A stretch of 64,000 nucleotides of DNA from Bifidobacteriaceae bacterium (GCA_031272885.1 JAISSX010000057.1:62001-126000); one strand, 5' to 3'. Positions 8,501 to 16,145 are shown, counted from the stretch's first letter. Notes: generated by a model not told the origin, from the sequence alone. A program made the numbers and translations.

Positions 8501-11500
8501 TCGGCCACATGACGCACCGTGTCCGTGACCGAGGCCGTGTTATTAGCCTGGGTGGGATCGCCCGTCACCGAGCTGACGGTGGCCGTATTGGTCAACGTGG
8601 TGCCGCGCGCCACCGCACCCACCTGGAACGGGATGCGCAGCGGACCCCACGTGCCGCCCGAGGCCAGATCGGCGGACTTGGTGCAGGTGACGGTCTGTCC
8701 GCTGGCGTTGCATTCGGCCGGCAGCGAGGCCGTCACGATGGTCAGGCCGGCCGGCAGGGTGTCCGTGATGACCGGGAAGGTGGCCTGGTTGGGGCCGGCG
8801 TTGGAGACCGTCAGGTCGTAGTAGCCGCTGTTGGGCACACTGGTGCCGCCCGCCACAATGCCGGACGAGGTCTTGGTGATGGACAGATCGGCCTGGTCGG
8901 AACCGGAGTTGGTCCAGGTGGCGGTGTTATTGGAGTTGTCCGGGTCATCCGGCGTGGCGCCGGCGGTGGCGGTCTGCTGGAAACTGGCCGGCTTGGTGCC
9001 GGAGGTATACAGCCCGGCCTCTTGCATGGTCAGGGTGATGGTGGCCGAGGCGCCGGCCGTCAGGGCGCCGATGGTGCAGTTCAGCGTGGCGCCACTGGGC
9101 TCGGTGCAACTGCCCTGGCTGGGCGTGGCGCTGCCGGTCACATAGGCCAAGACGTCCGTGGGCAGGGTGTCCGTCATGGTGACACCGGTGGCGTCCGAGG
9201 GGCCCAGGTTGGTGACGGTGATGGAATAGGGCACCGTGTCACCCGAGCCCGGGTCCGGCACCGTCACCACCGTGGAGGTCTTGGACAGGGCGATGTCGCT
9301 CTGCCTGGTGACGGTGGTGGTAGCAGTGGCCGTGTTGGGGTGCGGGTCACCGGCCGGTTCGGCGGCGCTTGAGGCGGCCGTGGCCGTGTTGGTGACCGAG
9401 CCGGTGGCCGATGACGCCACCACCACGCCGGTAATGGTCACCGTGGCTACGGCGCCGGCCCCGGAAGTGGGGGTGGCGGGGCCACCCAGGGTGCCGAGCT
9501 GGCAGGTCAGGGTGTTGCCGCCGATACTGCACGAACCGTGGTCGGAGGTGGCCGTGGCCCCGGGGCCGAAGCTGAGCCCGCCCGGCAACGTGTCGGTCAA
9601 AGTGGCCCCGGCGGCATCGGACGGCCCATAGTTGGTGACCTTGACCGTATACCGGATTGTGTTGCCGGCCACCGCCGTGGCGGGTCCGGTCTTGACCACA
9701 CCCAGGTCCGCCACCGGCGCCGCCACGGTAACCGTGGCGGTGGTCAGGTTGTCCGCCTGCGCCGGGTCGAAGGTGGCCGAGGTGACGGAGGCGTTGTTGG
9801 CCACCCCGCTGGCGCCGGCCGCCACGTTGGCGGGCACATACCCGGTCACGGTGACGGTGGCCGTCTCACCCGGGCCCAAGGCGTTGGCCAGGGTGCACTG
9901 GACGGTGGCGTTACTGGTCAGCGTGCCGGGGCAGGTCACCGCCTGGTCGCCTTGGGTGCCGCCGGCGCCCGTGCCGCCGGTGGCGCTGAGCAAAACCAGC
10001 TTGGAAGAATCGGCCACCGAGTCGGTGATGGTGACATCGGTGGCATCCGACAGGCAGGTGCCGGTGGCCGGGCTGGGGCACTGGTTGGTGACGGTGAGAC
10101 GCCATGTGATGGTTTGGCCCGCCGCCGCGGAGATGGTGGACGGGGTCTTGGTGATCTTCAGATCGGCCTGGTGGGTCATGGGGATGGACACGGTGGCCAC
10201 ATTGTTGGACATGTCCGGATCGACCGAGTCGGTGGTGACCTGGGCGATGTTGGTCAAAGTGGTGTCCGTGGTGGCAGAGTCCGGCAGACCCTGGATGGTG
10301 ACGGTGGCGGTGGCGCCGCTGGCCAGGTCGCCGATGCCGCAACTGACCGCACCCGAGACGGGCAGGGCACAACTGGTGCCGGTGGAGCTGACCACCGAGG
10401 TGGCCTCATAGGTGGCCGGGATGGCGTCCGTCACCACCACGTTGGTGGCGGTGTTGGGGCCGTTGTTGGTGACCGTCAAGGTGGTGGTGCCCGCCTGGCC
10501 GGCGATGGCCGGGCTGGGCGTCATGCTCTTGGTAATGGACAGGTCCGCCAGGCGCGACACGGTGATGGTGGCCGGCGGCGTGTCGTACTCGGCCGTCAGG
10601 TGGGTGGTGTCCGTGGTGTAGGCCAGGGAGGCGATGTTGCTCAGCACCGTGCCGCCGGCCGCAGGCAGCACCTTCACCTGGAACTGGTAGTACTGGGTGT
10701 CACCCGGCTGGAGCTGGCCGCCGTGGGAACCGGATGTACTCCAGATGGTGGGCCGGTTGGCGGTGGCCGAGCCGCAGGTGGCAGTCTTGTCCCCACCCAG
10801 GTTGATCGAGACCGTGCGGGTAGAAGCGTCGTAGTAGCCGTAACTGGTGCCGTAATCCGAGATATGCGCCGGCGTCACCACGCACGGGTCGGGGCTGGAC
10901 ACCAGCACCAGCGAGCCGTAGACGTAATCCACCCCGGCCGGCAGTTGATCAGACGAGACCACGCCATCGGCGGCATCCTGGCCGGTATTCGAGTAGGCGA
11001 TGGTGTACTGCAAGGTGTCCCCCGGCTTGGTCCCGGAAGCGCCAGACGTGTTGGTGACCGTCTTCGTGGAGGCCGTGAAGTCAGGGGCGTAAAGGTTGAT
11101 CGCCATGCCCAGCACGCCCGGGAAGTAGACGTCGCCGTTGGAACTGAAGGTGAAGGTGGCGGAGGTGTCGCCGTTCTGCACCGCACCCGAGGCGCCGATG
11201 TTCTTGATGTCGAACCCCAGCATGTTGCGGTAGGCCGGCGTGCGGGCGGTGACAGACGCGCCGTTGGTGTCATCCGTCGAGTTGAAGAAGTTCGAACCGG
11301 GTGAAATGGCGGAGGCCAACTGGGTGTCGTTGAACTTGGTGTAGTCACCGGTGGTTGGCAGGTCGCCCTCGTAGGCCACCATGGTGAGCTGCGTGTCCAC
11401 CTGGCCGGAGGTGGGGGCCTGGAAACCGGACACGGTGATGGTCTTGGTAGAGCCAGACGAGATGTACTCGAAGCCGTCAAACACCGTCAGGTTGCGCAGC

Positions 11501-12219
11501 GGCAGGCCCGGCGCCTGATAGACCACCGTCATGGCCCAGCCCGCATAGCGGTCCGCCCCGGTGCCGGCCACCACGTTGGCACCCCAGTAGGCGCCGTTGC
11601 CGGCCGCCTTGACCAGGGCGGTGATGTCCGCGAACTCCTGGTAGGCGTTCGATGACGACGGGTTGGGGCCGAACTCTTGGGCCGAGTTGATGGTCTGGTA
11701 GCTGGAGGTACCAGGCACCTTGAGCAACATCTGGGTGCGGGTACCGCTGGCGGCCGAGCCGTTGGAGCCGGCGTTCAGCCGGGCGCCCCAATACAGGCCG
11801 GCCCACAGCACCTGGAAACCATCCGGCAGGGCCAGGGTGGCGGAGGAGGAGTTAAAGGTAGAAGCGTCCGAATCGGCATCCAGGTTGACCATGGCGAACG
11901 CGTTGTTGGCCAGCGCGGTGCCGGCCTGCGCCGAGGCGCAGTTGGAGGCCGAGGTGGGGCAGGTCAACAGGTTGTTGCCGATCGAGATGATGGCGCCGTT
12001 GGCGTTGGCCTGGAAGCGCTGGGCGAACGCCACCGTGGGGGCGGCATCGGCCTGCGGGGCCGAACTGGCCACGAAACCGGCGGCGGCCAGGGCGATGGCG
12101 GCCAAGGCAGCCGTGGAGCGTTTGATGAGGAGGGCCAAACCCTTGCCAGCCGGGTGGGCGTGCTCTTGCCGGTGCCGGGGTCTGGGCAGCACGGAGACAC
12201 CATAACCTTGGGGACTCAT
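5527..12219 (-). CDS. Giant DUF11-repeat cell-surface protein with LPVMG-type anchor
   Basis: 2230 residues. A long N-terminal segment is followed by a hydrophobic signal region (about 33-59, ending SSAPQADAA). Residues about 60-390 form an unrecognised globular region. About a dozen DUF11-type beta-sandwich modules follow, each opening with forms such as ADLSITKS, ADLKITKT, ADLGVVKT, TDLGLTKT or ADTSITKT and carrying the VTDTLP signature. A Pro/Thr/Ser-Gly wall-spanning stretch precedes LPVMG at 2194-2198, a transmembrane helix and the tail RRRYQD. The anchor has Met where LPXTG has Thr. It probably extends from the wall as an adhesin or S-layer-like fibre. The start is uncertain because no good ribosome site precedes ATG 12219. 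Confidence 0.88.
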   Translation of the reverse strand: MSPQGYGVSVLPRPRHRQEHAHPAGKGLALLIKRSTAALAAIALAAAGFVASSAPQADAAPTVAFAQRFQANANGAIISIGNNLLTCPTSASNCASAQAGTALANNAFAMVNLDADSDASTFNSSSATLALPDGFQVLWAGLYWGARLNAGSNGSAASGTRTQMLLKVPGTSSYQTINSAQEFGPNPSSSNAYQEFADITALVKAAGNGAYWGANVVAGTGADRYAGWAMTVVYQAPGLPLRNLTVFDGFEYISSGSTKTITVSGFQAPTSGQVDTQLTMVAYEGDLPTTGDYTKFNDTQLASAISPGSNFFNSTDDTNGASVTARTPAYRNMLGFDIKNIGASGAVQNGDTSATFTFSSNGDVYFPGVLGMAINLYAPDFTASTKTVTNTSGASGTKPGDTLQYTIAYSNTGQDAADGVVSSDQLPAGVDYVYGSLVLVSSPDPCVVTPAHISDYGTSYGYYDASTRTVSINLGGDKTATCGSATANRPTIWSTSGSHGGQLQPGDTQYYQFQVKVLPAAGGTVLSNIASLAYTTDTTHLTAEYDTPPATITVSRLADLSITKSMTPSPAIAGQAGTTTLTVTNNGPNTATNVVVTDAIPATYEATSVVSSTGTSCALPVSGAVSCGIGDLASGATATVTIQGLPDSATTDTTLTNIAQVTTDSVDPDMSNNVATVSIPMTHQADLKITKTPSTISAAAGQTITWRLTVTNQCPSPATGTCLSDATDVTITDSVADSSKLVLLSATGGTGAGGTQGDQAVTCPGTLTSNATVQCTLANALGPGETATVTVTGYVPANVAAGASGVANNASVTSATFDPAQADNLTTATVTVAAPVADLGVVKTGPATAVAGNTIRYTVKVTNYGPSDAAGATLTDTLPGGLSFGPGATATSDHGSCSIGGNTLTCQLGTLGGPATPTSGAGAVATVTITGVVVASSATGSVTNTATAASSAAEPAGDPHPNTATATTTVTRQSDIALSKTSTVVTVPDPGSGDTVPYSITVTNLGPSDATGVTMTDTLPTDVLAYVTGSATPSQGSCTEPSGATLNCTIGALTAGASATITLTMQEAGLYTSGTKPASFQQTATAGATPDDPDNSNNTATWTNSGSDQADLSITKTSSGIVAGGTSVPNSGYYDLTVSNAGPNQATFPVITDTLPAGLTIVTASLPAECNASGQTVTCTKSADLASGGTWGPLRIPFQVGAVARGTTLTNTATVSSVTGDPTQANNTASVTDTVRHVADVEVDSFTLTPTGSYTGPGSTWQVAIHVVNNGPSVAEAVQVLSNVAVTSLIDPSTLPSYCHAVNQELVCDVSQEPSVQAAGGLQPSAALTINFNFQVAPSDAPGSFPACAPADYDPSTGPTCANPGGWAQASTTTTESDYTNNGLTAGITVAAARTDLGLTKTALSTIPNGDGHPAYIAGAKFGYQVDLTARADAADAAGVVVTDTLPDGFHATQVNPAQGTCSISDTGTGTDNLITCQLGTVAAGQGSTANVVTLYIYGDIDDDVTAEISSDGGAVNQATATSTTPNLSGAATNLSAQVADDVIQQADLQQYKTADSTTFYAGGSVGYTLTTVNAGPSAVEDAVVTDTLPVGVVPALANSAANSGDADYLELASPPNSPHCFVDRLPTSPQDPASDTNTNPYVVTCQVGHIDAGASVSVRVVGTTDPRDLRPYWCPGQDPSTDPEETCLDEEPPADPSTEHPRTLTNTAVVSSATATDTMTLNNTANNATLLQVMADIAVTASVDINTPAAGTDVKFTLTGVNLGPSTADHPVTDAVFPKGFVINCPDGPANSCAAVNIPTMDCSISHTGSGLDVVYSVHCVGWPQTPYRDSFLPNFTIPGTVTAHIPDDIPAGSYTSTNITTTTTPESDYSNNSAPATVNVVTVADTSITKTLVSPNPLVVGRPATYRLTAYNAGPSVARDVTISDAVPEGTSLISAQVVGGATCPAPDVRDINQVVNCSVGTIEPGESASVEIVFDVPKDYTGTLCNAALVGSGALDPSSGDNEAQACHAANQPPATDVGVRIYPYLDEVVHDGDLANYTAIVENNGPAATEGTKVTFTLPSGLTGATVTWSSSSAGTHPAATCVAMGNVVTCDIGDLPVGAMVVYSISGRASGAVGTLLEVQAVVTHYDIDTDPANDRSEATVVIQAPPPTSPTPTGSPTPPTGSPTPPTPPGSSTPPPTGSPSPNPGGGLPVMGSDALGLAIWALVIVLLGGGLRAGTAIRRRYQD

Positions 12220-12291
12220 AGCATCCAGGCTAACCCGCCGGATGCCGCAGAGTCATAGGCACACGGGCCCTTGTGGTCGTTTGCACGTCAG

Positions 12292-12313
12292 TTCTAGGTC
12301 TTAATACCTAGAA
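12292..12313. promoter_or_regulatory. TetR-type palindromic operator
   Basis: Perfect 8-bp arms TTCTAGGT and ACCTAGAA around a six-base centre that itself contains TTAA, so only one base pair of the 22-bp dyad is mismatched. It lies 22 bases before the TetR start and 73 bases from the divergent giant surface-protein start. TTGCAC at 12281-12286 and TAATAC at 12302-12307 could be promoter hexamers (15-bp spacing), which would place the dyad over the -10 element. It is the obvious binding site for the adjacent TetR protein. Confidence 0.72.
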
Positions 12314-12334
12314 AAATCGATCTCCTGGGCCTTC

Positions 12335-13057
12335 ATGCCCCACAATGGGCAGGTGAAAACGCAGCCAATTCCTCAAGCCGCGTTGCGCGAAGAGTCCAAG
12401 GCAGCCACCCAACAAGCCATCCTGGCGGTCGCAGCGAAGCAACACGCCGAAGGAGGCCCCAAGGCCGTCTCGCCCCACGCCATCGCCCGCGAACTACGTT
12501 TAGCCCCATCGGTGGTGTTGCGGTTGTTCCCCACCCGCGACGCCGTCATCACCGGCCTGTTGATCCAGGGCTATTCCTCCCTGGGCAATGCCCTCGCCAA
12601 GGCCGAGGCCGCCGTGCCGCGGTCCGACCTGGCCGGACGGGTCGAAGCCCTCTTCCTGGCGGAACGCACCTGGGCCCTGCACCACCCGTCAACCTGGGCG
12701 CTGCTGTACGGCCTGCCAGTGCCCGACTATTTGGCGCCCAGTGAACTGATCGGTCCCGCCAGCGCCTTCTTCGGCTTGATGCTGGGCGTGTTCGATGACG
12801 CCGGGCCGCTGGGGCTGTTCCCGCCCACCCCGCCGGTGGGTTCAGTGTTGCCGCCGCCCGGTTCGGTGGCCTCGGCCCAAGCCATGGCCGTAGGCGCGCC
12901 CGATTGGCTGGTAGCGACCGCCATCGGCGCCTGGGAATGGGTGATAGGCGCCATCAGCGCCGAACTGTGGGGCCACCTGGTGGGTGTGGTTGACCAGCCC
13001 GAGGCCCTGTACCGGGCCGGCGCCCACACCTGGGTGCAGCGCCTGGGCCTGGCGTAG
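12335..13057 (+). CDS. TetR/AcrR-family regulator with WHG-type C-terminal domain
   Basis: 240 residues. The N-terminal helix-turn-helix spans about 20-70 (AVSPHAIARELRLAPSVVLR, LFPTRDAVITGLLIQGY). The C-terminal ligand domain contains RTWALHHPSTWALLYGLPVP, typical of the WHG group of TetR proteins. It carries an unusual Pro/Gly-rich insertion around residues 150-175. A GTG at 12353 is an alternative start. It is divergent from the giant DUF11 gene with a palindromic operator between them, so autorepression plus control of the surface protein is the natural inference. mutM follows after 10 bases. Confidence 0.85.
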   Translation: MPHNGQVKTQPIPQAALREESKAATQQAILAVAAKQHAEGGPKAVSPHAIARELRLAPSVVLRLFPTRDAVITGLLIQGYSSLGNALAKAEAAVPRSDLAGRVEALFLAERTWALHHPSTWALLYGLPVPDYLAPSELIGPASAFFGLMLGVFDDAGPLGLFPPTPPVGSVLPPPGSVASAQAMAVGAPDWLVATAIGAWEWVIGAISAELWGHLVGVVDQPEALYRAGAHTWVQRLGLA

Positions 13058-13067
13058 TCTCGGTCGC

Positions 13068-13952
13068 ATGCCTGAACTACCCGAGGTCGAAACCGTCCGC
13101 CGCGGCCTGGCGCGGCTGTTGGTGGGCCGGCGGGTGGCCGGGGTGGAGGTGCGGGAAGGCAAGTCCTTCGTGGTGGCGCCGGGGGCGTCGGTTGAGCGGG
13201 ACCTTGAGGGTGCCGCGGTGACCGCGGTGCGGCGGCGCGGCAAGGTGCTGCTGATCGAACTCGATACCGGCTACACCCTGGTGGGCCACCTCAAGATGAC
13301 CGGCCAGATGGTGGTGCGCACCGCGGACGAGCGCTGGGGCGCCGGGCACCCCAACGACTCGCTGATCGGCGAACTGCCGGACCGCTCCACCCGCGTGATC
13401 TTGGAGTTCGATGACGGCACGGCCGTCTACTTCAACGACCAGCGCAAGTTCGGCTGGCTGCAGTTGATGCCCGCCTCTGCGGTGGCGGAAATACCCTTGC
13501 TGGCTGCGATGGGACCAGAACCGCTGGACCCGGCGGTCGATGCCTGGCCGGAGTTCCGGCGGCGCATCGCCCGCCACGGCCGCACCTCGGTCAAAGCGGC
13601 CCTGTTGAACCAAGAGGTGGTGGCCGGCATCGGCAACATCTACGCCGACGAAGCCCTGTGGGCGGTGAAGCTGCACCCTGCCACTCCGGTTGATGCGATT
13701 GGGGCGCGGAAGCTGCACCAATTGCTCGATGCCGCCCGGCACGTCATATCACTGTCCCTGTCCTTGGGAGGATCGACCGACCGCAACTACGTCGACGCCG
13801 AAGGCCGGCGGGGCTCCTACCTGCAGTTCGCCAACGTGTTCCGGCGGGACGGGCAACCCTGTCCGCGGTGCGGGACCGTGTTGACGAAACTGCGGGTGGC
13901 CGGACGGGGCACCCACATCTGCCCCCGCTGCCAGAAACTGCCTCGAGCGTAG
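13068..13952 (+). CDS. mutM: Formamidopyrimidine-DNA glycosylase
   Basis: 294 residues starting MPELPEVETVRRGL; after Met removal Pro1 and Glu2 are the catalytic residues. The central H2TH region includes LLNQEVVAGIGNIYADEALW, and the C-terminus holds the zinc finger CPRCGTVL...HICPRCQK. It excises oxidised purines such as 8-oxoguanine and nicks the abasic site in base-excision repair. Length and all key motifs are normal. It follows the TetR gene by 10 bp and may be co-transcribed with it, though no functional link is implied. Confidence 0.96.
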   Translation: MPELPEVETVRRGLARLLVGRRVAGVEVREGKSFVVAPGASVERDLEGAAVTAVRRRGKVLLIELDTGYTLVGHLKMTGQMVVRTADERWGAGHPNDSLIGELPDRSTRVILEFDDGTAVYFNDQRKFGWLQLMPASAVAEIPLLAAMGPEPLDPAVDAWPEFRRRIARHGRTSVKAALLNQEVVAGIGNIYADEALWAVKLHPATPVDAIGARKLHQLLDAARHVISLSLSLGGSTDRNYVDAEGRRGSYLQFANVFRRDGQPCPRCGTVLTKLRVAGRGTHICPRCQKLPRA

Positions 13953-13986
13953 TTTTGCTATCCGGCTGGTCCGGTAGCGTTTTCCT

Positions 13987-14892
13987 ATGACCTTTTCCAG
14001 TGGTGGAAAGTTCCAGGGCGGCCGGGTGCAGCGTGGCGCCAGCGGGCGCACCGGGGTGGCGGTGGGCGGCATCGGCGGCCTGGCGGTAATAGCCCTGGTG
14101 GTGCTGCTGAGCGGCGGCAACCTGGGGGACGTGTTCAACGCCATCGGCGGTACCAGCGGGCTGACGGGATCGGTGCAGCCGGGGGACGCGCAGACCGGCT
14201 GGGTGGAGGAATGCACCGCCGAGGAAGCCAACACCGACCGCCAGTGCCGGCTCAACGCCACTGTGCAGTCGCTCGATGCTTATTGGACTGAGGCTTTGCC
14301 GGACCAGGCCGGCGTCAAGTACACCGAACCGCCGGTGGTCTCGTTCGACGGGACGGCCTCGACGCCGTGCGGCACCGCGTCATCGTCCACCGGGCCGTTC
14401 TATTGCCCCAGCGACCAGACCATCTACATCGACGTCTCGTTCTACGACGAGCTGCAGCAAGAATTCGGGGCCGAGGGCGGGCCGCTGGCCGAAGAATACG
14501 TGGTGGCACACGAGATGGGGCACCACATTGAAAACCTGACCGGGGCGTTGGAGGAGGCTTCAGGGAGCGGCACCGGGGCCGAATCGGATTCGGTGCGGAT
14601 CGAGCTGATGGCTGACTGCCTGGCCGGCATGTGGGCCGGGGCCGCCGCCACCACGGTTGACCCCGACACCGGGGTGACTTTCCTGGAGCCGATCACCGAC
14701 CAGCAGTTGGCGGAGGCGCTCGATGCCGCGGCGGCCATCGGTGACGACAAGATCCAGGAAGAGATGCAGGGCAAGGCCGATCCGGATAGCTTCACCCACG
14801 GGACGTCAGCCCAGCGCGTGAAGTGGTTCAAGGTGGGCTACACCAAGGGCACCCTAGCGGCCTGCAACACCCTGGACGCCGACAGCCTCTAA
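13987..14892 (+). CDS. Membrane-anchored neutral zinc metallopeptidase (YpfJ family)
   Basis: 301 residues. A short cytoplasmic Gly/Arg-rich N-terminus (MTFSSGGKFQGGRVQRGASG) is followed by one transmembrane helix at about 26-42, so the catalytic domain is outside the cell. The zinc motif HEMGHH starts at His175, with Glu176 as general base; a downstream Glu in ELMADCLAGMW is the likely third ligand. FYCPSDQTIYID and SAQRVKWFKVGY are also family-typical. Substrate unknown. It stands alone between mutM and the repeat island. Confidence 0.88.
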   Translation: MTFSSGGKFQGGRVQRGASGRTGVAVGGIGGLAVIALVVLLSGGNLGDVFNAIGGTSGLTGSVQPGDAQTGWVEECTAEEANTDRQCRLNATVQSLDAYWTEALPDQAGVKYTEPPVVSFDGTASTPCGTASSSTGPFYCPSDQTIYIDVSFYDELQQEFGAEGGPLAEEYVVAHEMGHHIENLTGALEEASGSGTGAESDSVRIELMADCLAGMWAGAAATTVDPDTGVTFLEPITDQQLAEALDAAAAIGDDKIQEEMQGKADPDSFTHGTSAQRVKWFKVGYTKGTLAACNTLDADSL

Positions 14893-14917
14893 CCGGTCAT
14901 CCCGGTCACCAATGCCT

Positions 14918-15000
14918 GTCATCCCGGGCTTGACCCGGGATCTAACTACCGAAGGCGCGCTGAGCGGTAGATCCCGGATCGCCTGCGGCGTCCGGGATGA
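14918..15000. repeat. REP-like palindromes (two units)
   Basis: The first unit is ATCCCGGG-cttga-CCCGGGAT (14921-14941). The second is ATCCCGGA and TCCGGGAT arms (14971-14978 and 14991-14998) around a 12-base loop. They resemble the ATCCCGGG-type dispersed palindromes found outside genes in many GC-rich bacteria. A reverse-complement copy of the first unit occurs at 39244-39269. The 25-base stretch before 14918 holds no gene. Confidence 0.7.
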
Positions 15001-15010
15001 CGAATGGGTT

Positions 15011-15128
15011 ACTGGGGACGGTTCGGCGTTACGGGGGACGGCTCGGCGTTACGGGGGACGGTTCCGTGTAACATGTGGCGGCACGCCGCAACATGTTACA
15101 CGGAACCGTCCCCCGTAACGCCGAGCCG
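15011..15128. repeat. 20-bp tandem repeats leading into a 38-bp perfect hairpin
   Basis: A 20-base unit of the form acGGGGACGGctCGGCGTT is repeated at 15011-15030 and 15031-15050, with a third partly diverged copy at 15051-15070. Arms 15039-15076 and 15091-15128 are perfect reverse complements over 38 bp, with a 14-base GC-rich loop. The right arm runs into the remnant antitoxin reading frame. It looks like a mobile repeat of the GGGGACGGTTC type; no transposase is present. Confidence 0.82.
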
Positions 15129-15236
15129 CCGAAACGCCAAAGCCTGGCGGAGTTGCTGCGCATGGACGAGGACATCGATTTCGGAGACGAGGATATCCCG
15201 ACCCTGGGCCTAGGTTTGCAGGTGGTGGAGTTCTGA
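15093..15236 (+). pseudogene. VapB-like antitoxin remnant whose N-terminus is replaced by repeat DNA
   Basis: The frame ending TGA at 15234-15236 encodes RQSLAELLRMDEDIDFGDED and IPTLGLGLQVVEF, which resembles the acidic toxin-binding tail of VapB/Phd-type antitoxins. The TGA overlaps the vapC ATG by one base, the usual coupling of these pairs. Upstream, the only in-frame ATG (15093) lies in the right arm of the 38-bp hairpin, so the first dozen codons come from the repeat and no DNA-binding domain is left. No ribosome site precedes it. The call is a truncated antitoxin; translation from within the hairpin is possible but unproven. Confidence 0.62.
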
Positions 15237-15643
15237 TGCGCTACTTGTTGGACACCAACGTTCTAAGCGAAGCCCGTAAACACCGCCCGGAATCGAAGGT
15301 CGTAGCTTGGCTCGAAAGCTGCCCATCCGACGACCAAGCCATCAGCGTCATCACGGCGATGGAACTCAAGGTTGGCGTGCTGCGCAAGGCCCGCAAGAAT
15401 CCCCTGGCAGGCGCCTACCTGGAACGTTGGTTCCATGCCGTCATGGAAGCTTTCGACGGCCGGGTTCTTCCGGTCGACTTGGCTACCGCCTGGCGCATCG
15501 CGCCACTCTACGTGCCGGACCCGGCACCTGAGCACGACGCCATCATCGCCGGCACGGCCCTGACCCATGGCTTGACGGTGGTGACGCGCAACGACCGTGA
15601 CTTCACCCGCATGGGCGTGCCGGTCCTCAACCCTTGGCTGTAG
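15236..15643 (+). CDS. vapC: VapC-family PIN-domain toxin
   Basis: 135 residues, normal length for a PIN toxin. Acidic metal-binding positions are visible in LLDTNVLSE (Asp6), VITAMELKVG, PEHDAIIAGTAL and TRNDRDF. These nucleases cleave tRNA or rRNA and are neutralised by the upstream antitoxin. GGTGGAG gives a good ribosome site before ATG 15236. The gene is intact although the antitoxin in front of it has lost its N-terminal region to a repeat, so either the residual antitoxin tail still binds, another antitoxin acts in trans, or the toxin is silent. Confidence 0.85.
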   Translation: MRYLLDTNVLSEARKHRPESKVVAWLESCPSDDQAISVITAMELKVGVLRKARKNPLAGAYLERWFHAVMEAFDGRVLPVDLATAWRIAPLYVPDPAPEHDAIIAGTALTHGLTVVTRNDRDFTRMGVPVLNPWL

Positions 15644-15650
15644 ACCTAAC

Positions 15651-15684
15651 CGGGCGTCATCGGGCACCGGGCGTCATCGGGCAC
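15651..15684. repeat. Two tandem copies of a 17-bp unit
   Basis: CGGGCGTCATCGGGCAC occurs twice without a gap, directly after the vapC stop codon (15641-15643) and before the stop of the opposite-strand gene at 15711. It adds to the repeat island around the toxin. Function unknown. Confidence 0.75.
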
Positions 15685-15710
15685 CGAGGCCGTAGAGGGA
15701 CCAAGACACC

Positions 15711-16145
15711 CTACGGGGTGGGCCAGTCGTCGCCGGCCGCCAGGCGTAGGGCCACCAGGTCCTTCAGGTCGATGACGTCGCCATCGCGCCCGCCGCGGCC
15801 TATCACCAGCGGCGGCGGTTTGGGCGTCAGTTCGGTGGGGCGGAACCGGGCCAGCATGCCGCCGGCCACTCGCAGTTCGTAGAAGCCGCCCTCGGTGTCC
15901 ACCCCAAGGGAGCTGTCCCGCCGCAGGTACCAACCGGTCACCGTGGTGGGGTAGCGCCCGGTGCCCTTGTCGGAGCGCGCCACCAGGCGCTGCACCTTGA
16001 TGCCTTGAGCCAGGGCGGTGGCGGCGAACTCGGCCAGGACGCGGCCGGCGGCGGCGGCCTCGGTGGCGGCAGCGCGGGCCAGGGCCTCGGCGTGGACACG
16101 GGCAGCCTCGCGCCGCCCCTCCGTCCACTCGGCCCGCTCGCTCAT
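15711..16145 (-). CDS. Hypothetical protein
   Basis: About 144 residues from ATG 16145 (an ATG nine bases upstream is equally possible). I do not recognise the family. The N-terminal third is an Ala/Glu/Arg-rich helix (EGRREAARVHAEALARAAAT). The rest looks like a small beta domain with GRYPTTVTGWYLRRD, FYELRVAGGMLARFRPTELT and GDVIDLKDLVALRL, soluble and without signal peptide. It is divergent from the penicillin-binding protein gene and convergent with vapC. The codon pattern is like its neighbours, which is the main reason to believe it is real. Confidence 0.6.
   Translation of the reverse strand: MSERAEWTEGRREAARVHAEALARAAATEAAAAGRVLAEFAATALAQGIKVQRLVARSDKGTGRYPTTVTGWYLRRDSSLGVDTEGGFYELRVAGGMLARFRPTELTPKPPPLVIGRGGRDGDVIDLKDLVALRLAAGDDWPTP

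Noticed and set aside
9538-11304. 588-codon open frame antisense to the giant DUF11 gene
   Set aside because: Gly/Arg/Val-rich low-complexity translation with no motif; a shadow of the repeat-coding strand. Similar frames at 6403-7551, 7567-8337 and 8422-9372 were dismissed for the same reason.
5527-12219. DNA repeats or a mobile element inside the giant gene
   Set aside because: Similarity recurs at the protein level as DUF11 modules with diverged DNA; these are coding repeats, not an inserted element.
15011-15128. CRISPR array
   Set aside because: The repeats are 20 bp in direct tandem without spacers and run into a hairpin; there are no cas genes in the window.
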